From Methylosinus trichosporium OB3b (GTDB lineage: Bacteria > Pseudomonadota > Alphaproteobacteria > Rhizobiales > Beijerinckiaceae): a stretch of 64,000 nt of DNA. The position numbers and the translations under genes were made by a program. The stretch lies in assembly GCF_002752655.1 (NCBI RefSeq), contig NZ_CP023737.1, positions 124,001-188,000 on the forward strand, written 5' to 3'. Position 1 is the first letter of the stretch; every line of letters starts with the position of its first letter. This document shows positions 60,200 to 64,000 of this stretch, piece by piece. The notes under the pieces were generated by a model. It worked only from the letters and a program-made list of their open reading frames with translations. It had not been told where the DNA came from and searched no databases.

Positions 60200-63100
60200 A
60201 TGGCGTCCTTCGACCTCGGCCTATCCTTCGCGATCGGACGCTTCGAACGTTGGGCGGTGGGGGTCGTCTGCGCCTGCGTGGCGGCGATCGAGGCGGCCGG
60301 GGGACGCGAGCGGCTGGCCATCGCAGGATTTTTCGCCGCGACCGCCGTCTTCCTGCTGCGCCCGGCCGCCGGCCGTCTGCGACAGGGCGTCGATTTCGCT
60401 GTGGATTTCGCCGTCGTCGCCGCCTTCGCCTTTCTGTGCGACCCGGCCGGAGTCCTGTGGCGGGCGCCCGATCGGCTCGAGCATGTGTTCGCGCTGACGC
60501 CGGTCGGCGCGGGCGTCGCGACAGCGCTCTATCTCGTCGGCGTCGCCTTCGCGCCGCGCGCCTCGCGCGCGGCCATGCGCGCGGCGCTGTTCGGGCTGCC
60601 ATTCCTGTTCTGCTTGCTGATTGCGCTCGGCTCGCCGGCGATCGGCGAATTGGGCGGCGCGCTGTTCCTCGGCTTCGACGTTCCGGAGCGCATCCGCGTC
60701 CTCGTCGGGCGGGTTCTGGTGCTGTTCCTGCTCAACGAGGCGGTGATCGTCGGCGCGCCGCTGGCGCTCGGCCGTTATCTCCCGCAGCAATGGCGGCCGC
60801 ATGGCGTGCTGGCGCTCGCCGCGCTCGTCGCCGCGCTGACGCCCGAGATCGCCAGCCTCGCCTCGAGCCCTTTCGTAGCTGGTCTGCCCGGTCCCGTGGC
60901 TGTCGTCATCGCGGCTCTGCTCGCCGCCGTCGCGCAAGCCGGGCTCTGGGGCGAGACCTATCTCGTCACCCAATCCATGGCGGGCATGCTGCGCGGATCG
61001 CCCTCGCTGCCGGTCATCGTGTTCAACGACTGGCGCACCGGCGCCACGAAGGGCGCCGTCTATGGCCTCGTCTTCATGGCGCTGCTGCTGGTCGCGGGAC
61101 TCGTCGTGACCTTTCCGCCGGCGCTCGCGGTCATCGCCGCCTCCGGGCCGATCGGCGGCGCGATCCTCGGCGCTGCGGCCTATCCGCTGGCGCGCGCCAT
61201 CGTCGAGAGCACGGATTCGACGCCGCCCTTCTTCGCGCGGCTCGAGCTCGAATATCGCCGCATCGAGAATTTTGCGCGCGGTCTCGTGGCCGGAGCGGCG
61301 GTGGGCGTCGCTCTGCTCGTCGCGCTGCCGGATCAGGAGGGCGGCGCGCGCTTCCTGTTCGGCGCCGCCGCCGGCGCGCTCGCCTATGCGGGCGTCGACG
61401 CGGCCTTCGATCTCTATGCGCTGATGAATGATCGTCGCCAGCATTTGCGCAGCTGGCGCGTCTATGCGCTCGGCGCGCTGCTCGGCGGCCTCGTCGGCGG
61501 CGCCATCGCCTGGTATCTCGACGCGGGCCAGCTGAAGACCATCGTCGATAAATTCTACGCCTATATCGCGCTCAGCTATCCGGCCGAAGGCCGCCCGCTC
61601 AACGATTATGTGATCCGTCCGCTGTTCTCCAAATGGGGCACGACCGATCTCGGCCCCGTCGACGGCGGCGTGCGTCTCTTCTTCGACGAATCTCTGTCGG
61701 GCGTCATCCAATGGGTGTTCGCGGCGCCTTTGTTCTCGATCAATCTGTTCTTCCTCACCGCGCTGGTGAAGCGCAGCCTTGCGCCGCTGCGTCAGCTCGC
61801 GAGCCTCGAGGGGCTCGACATGCTGATCGAGAACGCCGTGCGCGTGCTGCGCTGGGGTCTGTGGATGGCTCCGGTCATCTATTCCTTCTTGAAGGCCGCG
61901 CCCGATCCGACCTGGTACAATCAGGACGGCCTCATCCGCACCGGAGTCGCCGCCTGGATGGGCTATGCGCTGCCGGGCCAGGATTTCCGCGCCTGGAGCC
62001 TCGACATCTTCACAGCGCTGCTCGCCTATGACGTCGTGCGCGTGGTGATATGGTTCGATCACATGGGCCTGCGCGTGGCGACGCTCGTCAATCTCTCCTT
62101 CGTCGGCGGCGACATCGCCGATGAGAAGGCCGCGCGCTTCATCGGCAAGGCGCAGAAGGGCCGGGCGATCCCCGAAGGTCTGCGCCGCTTCGGCACCTGG
62201 GCGCCGCTGCTGCTGCCCTTCTATATTCCGCGCGGCGCCGAATGGGATTCCGCCTGGAGCGCCGCCGAGCGCATGTCGTCGCTGCGGCCGCCATCCTACG
62301 CCTATCTCTTCGGCGGCTATCTGGTTTATGCGGGCCTGCTCGCTCTGGCGCTCGTCGTGTTCCTGCTCGTGCAGCTCGCGCGCGCCGGCAAGCTGCCGCT
62401 CGAAGGCGTCACCGGCCGCGGCGGCGTGCCGGGCTCCAAGCCTTTCGAGCTGACCAACGGCCTCGCCGTCAGCCAATGGTTCGAGGATGCGCAGGGCGTG
62501 ATGCGCGTCGAGGGCGTCGCGCGCGGCGGTCCGCCGATCGATCTGACGCGCCGTCCCGACGATCCTGCGCATCCGCGCGGCCGCTTTCTGTTCTTTCGCG
62601 AGGAGGGCGGCGAATTGTGGTCGCTCGGCTCGGCGCCGACCTGCACGCGCTGCGAGAAGGTGTCGCTGGAGAGCGAGGGCTGCACCTTCCTCTATTTTCT
62701 CAGCGAGCAGAACGGCTTTGCGATCGAGGCGAAGATTTCGCTCGCGCCCGACGAGGCGGTGGAGATCACGCGGCTGCGGCTCGTCGATCTCGAGCAGCGC
62801 CCGCGTCGGCTGACGCTCGCGAGTTTGCGCGAATGGGTGTTGAACGAGACCGGCGTCGAGCAGCGCGACGCCGCCTATAACGCCATCCACATCGGCACAT
62901 GGTTCGTCGGCGCGCTCGACGCCGTCATCGCGCAGAACCGGCTGCTGAAGGGCGGCGCGCGCCGCGACGTCGATCGGCGCCTCTCGCCCGAGGTCGGCTT
63001 CCATGCGATCGGCGCGGCCGAGGGGACGCATTTGCGCGTCATCGGCTATGAGGATGTGAAGGCGCGCTTCTATGGCCTCGGGCCCGCCGGCGCGCCCGAC

Positions 63101-64000
63101 AGCCTGCTCGACGGCGCCGCGCCGCGCGCGCGCTCCGACGAAGGCCTGCTGTTCGGCTTCGAGCCGATCGCGAGCCTGCGCGCGGAACTGGAGGTTCCCC
63201 CGGGCGGCGCGGCGGAGATCGTCATCGTCGACGGCTGGGCCAAGGATATTCGCGCCGCCGCACAAACGATCGCCAAGCATCTCGGACGCGCGGACGTCGA
63301 TTTCGCCGCGGTGGAGGCGGCGCTCGACAAGCGCCGCGCGCTGCTTCATCCGGAGCCGCCGCAGGAGCATCGCTATCGCTTCGCCGAGGACGGACGCAGC
63401 CTCACGCTGACGCCCGACACGCCGCGCACCCATGCGCATGTGATCGCCAACGGCTTCGGCCAGGGCGCCGTGCTCGGCAATCATGGCGATATTTATTCGT
63501 TCCACGGCAATTCGCGGCTCAATGCGCTGACGCCCTTCCGCATGGGCGAGGGCCGCATGGCTCCGGCCGGACAGGCGATCTATGTCTATGATCTCGCCCG
63601 CCAGGACCCGCATTCGGCGACCTTCGTTCCGCTGCGGCGGCGCGACGCGCGCTATGAGGTCGAATATGGCCTCGGCTATGCGATCTATCGCGCCCATCGC
63701 GACGGGCTCGATCTCGAGCTCACCGTCTTCGTCGCGCCGAACGAGCCGGTCGAATACCGGCTGCTGCGCATCTGCAATCGTCGCGATCACGAGCGTCTGC
63801 TGCAGATCGTTCCGATGATGGAGATGGTGCTGGCCGAGACGCCCAATGAGAGCCTCGGCCGCCTCGAGGCGCTCGTCGGCGAGGACAAGCGCGCGCTCTA
63901 CTTCCGCAATCCGAGCAATAATTTCGTCGACGGCTGGGCGTTCGTGTCGACCTCTCTGCCGGCGGAGTTCGCCGAGACCTCGCGGCGCCGCTTCCTCGGC
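60200..64000 (+). CDS. large polytopic membrane protein with NdvB/GH94-like domains (3' end outside window)
   Basis: One frame stays open from the ATG at 60200 (GGAG nine bases upstream) to the window end, 1267 codons. Residues about 1-730 are a polytopic membrane region with roughly a dozen hydrophobic segments and a conserved-looking LPFYIPRGAEWDSAWSAAER near 670. After the last segment (LALALVVFLLVQLARAGKLP) two beta-sandwich-like modules appear: one near 755-900 (GELWSLGSAPT, RRLTLASLREWVLNE) and one near 1080-1260 (NSRLNALTPFRMGEGRMAPA, YEVEYGLGYAIYRAHRDGLD). Both resemble the carbohydrate-binding and GH94-type parts of cyclic beta-glucan synthase. The GT84 glycosyltransferase part is not seen. 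The catalytic end lies outside the window. Confidence 0.75.
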   Translation, partial: MASFDLGLSFAIGRFERWAVGVVCACVAAIEAAGGRERLAIAGFFAATAVFLLRPAAGRLRQGVDFAVDFAVVAAFAFLCDPAGVLWRAPDRLEHVFALTPVGAGVATALYLVGVAFAPRASRAAMRAALFGLPFLFCLLIALGSPAIGELGGALFLGFDVPERIRVLVGRVLVLFLLNEAVIVGAPLALGRYLPQQWRPHGVLALAALVAALTPEIASLASSPFVAGLPGPVAVVIAALLAAVAQAGLWGETYLVTQSMAGMLRGSPSLPVIVFNDWRTGATKGAVYGLVFMALLLVAGLVVTFPPALAVIAASGPIGGAILGAAAYPLARAIVESTDSTPPFFARLELEYRRIENFARGLVAGAAVGVALLVALPDQEGGARFLFGAAAGALAYAGVDAAFDLYALMNDRRQHLRSWRVYALGALLGGLVGGAIAWYLDAGQLKTIVDKFYAYIALSYPAEGRPLNDYVIRPLFSKWGTTDLGPVDGGVRLFFDESLSGVIQWVFAAPLFSINLFFLTALVKRSLAPLRQLASLEGLDMLIENAVRVLRWGLWMAPVIYSFLKAAPDPTWYNQDGLIRTGVAAWMGYALPGQDFRAWSLDIFTALLAYDVVRVVIWFDHMGLRVATLVNLSFVGGDIADEKAARFIGKAQKGRAIPEGLRRFGTWAPLLLPFYIPRGAEWDSAWSAAERMSSLRPPSYAYLFGGYLVYAGLLALALVVFLLVQLARAGKLPLEGVTGRGGVPGSKPFELTNGLAVSQWFEDAQGVMRVEGVARGGPPIDLTRRPDDPAHPRGRFLFFREEGGELWSLGSAPTCTRCEKVSLESEGCTFLYFLSEQNGFAIEAKISLAPDEAVEITRLRLVDLEQRPRRLTLASLREWVLNETGVEQRDAAYNAIHIGTWFVGALDAVIAQNRLLKGGARRDVDRRLSPEVGFHAIGAAEGTHLRVIGYEDVKARFYGLGPAGAPDSLLDGAAPRARSDEGLLFGFEPIASLRAELEVPPGGAAEIVIVDGWAKDIRAAAQTIAKHLGRADVDFAAVEAALDKRRALLHPEPPQEHRYRFAEDGRSLTLTPDTPRTHAHVIANGFGQGAVLGNHGDIYSFHGNSRLNALTPFRMGEGRMAPAGQAIYVYDLARQDPHSATFVPLRRRDARYEVEYGLGYAIYRAHRDGLDLELTVFVAPNEPVEYRLLRICNRRDHERLLQIVPMMEMVLAETPNESLGRLEALVGEDKRALYFRNPSNNFVDGWAFVSTSLPAEFAETSRRRFLG

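Noticed and set aside
60221..63790. Minus-strand open frame of 1189 codons
   Set aside because: It is fully antisense to the large plus-strand gene, has an Arg/Glu/His-rich low-complexity composition typical of antisense frames in high-GC DNA, and contains no recognisable domain.
1..64000. tRNA genes, rRNA genes or a CRISPR array
   Set aside because: I looked for TPsiC-arm motifs, cloverleaf pairing and regularly spaced repeats and found no convincing candidate on either strand.

Overview
The window is a high-GC alphaproteobacterial chromosome segment, probably from the order Hyphomicrobiales (Rhizobiales). The evidence is the gene order ffs-dnaX-ybaB-recR, a rhizobial-type DnaX that has lost its zinc-finger cysteines, an Omp25/Omp31-like porin, a rubrerythrin-VIT1 iron protein of the MbfA type, and a ybgC-tolQ-tolR-tolA-tolB run. 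The overall feel is of a Methylosinus/Methylocystis-like genome, but no methane-oxidation gene lies here, so the genus is only a guess.

Layout. 1-1067: right end of an ISAs1-type insertion sequence. 1086-1772: a toxin-antitoxin pair whose toxin gene is broken. 1837-3958: a porin and two tandem paralogous secreted proteins. 4129-5965: a YqaA/DedA-like membrane protein, dsbB and a dsbA-like oxidase (periplasmic disulfide formation). 6124-10357: recR, ybaB, dnaX, SRP RNA and a TPR plus retropepsin-like protease. 10717-15974: a hybrid histidine kinase, an acyltransferase, a glutathione transferase and an AI-2E-type permease. 15935-20400: the Tol operon without pal. 20708-23408: an EF2563/YqeB-like molybdenum-hydroxylase accessory gene, a two-gene AT-rich insert and a YkgJ-like cysteine-cluster protein.

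23523-51071 is one exopolysaccharide (EPS) locus of about 27.5 kb and 21 genes. Its minus-strand operon (35623 down to 23523) has wecB, three GT4 and one GT2 glycosyltransferases, a heparinase II/III-type lyase, a fused alcohol dehydrogenase/Gfo-Idh-MocA protein, a nucleotidyltransferase-like protein and a UDP-sugar dehydrogenase. A divergent plus-strand operon (35798-41943) holds two glycosyltransferases, three methyltransferases and a Wzy-like polymerase. Next come a Wzx-like flippase and a WbaP-type initiating transferase (minus). A second divergent operon (45243-51071) holds a CpsB-type tyrosine phosphatase, a Wza-like lipoprotein, a Wzc-like tyrosine kinase with a Tyr-Gly repeat tail, a membrane-anchored J-domain-like protein and a secreted protein of unknown role. 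Together these make a complete Wzx/Wzy-dependent export system. WecB plus the dehydrogenase suggest a ManNAcA-type sugar in the polymer.

51301-59896 is housekeeping and stress material: several GNAT acetyltransferases, an ABC-F ATPase, ZapE, a Nudix hydrolase, MbfA, a metallophosphoesterase and an anchored protein of unknown function. From 60200 to the window end runs one very large open frame, a polytopic membrane protein joined to NdvB/GH94-like sugar-binding domains, cut by the window edge.

Several intergenic regions carry perfect palindromes or long inverted repeats that look like dispersed genomic repeat families rather than ordinary terminators.
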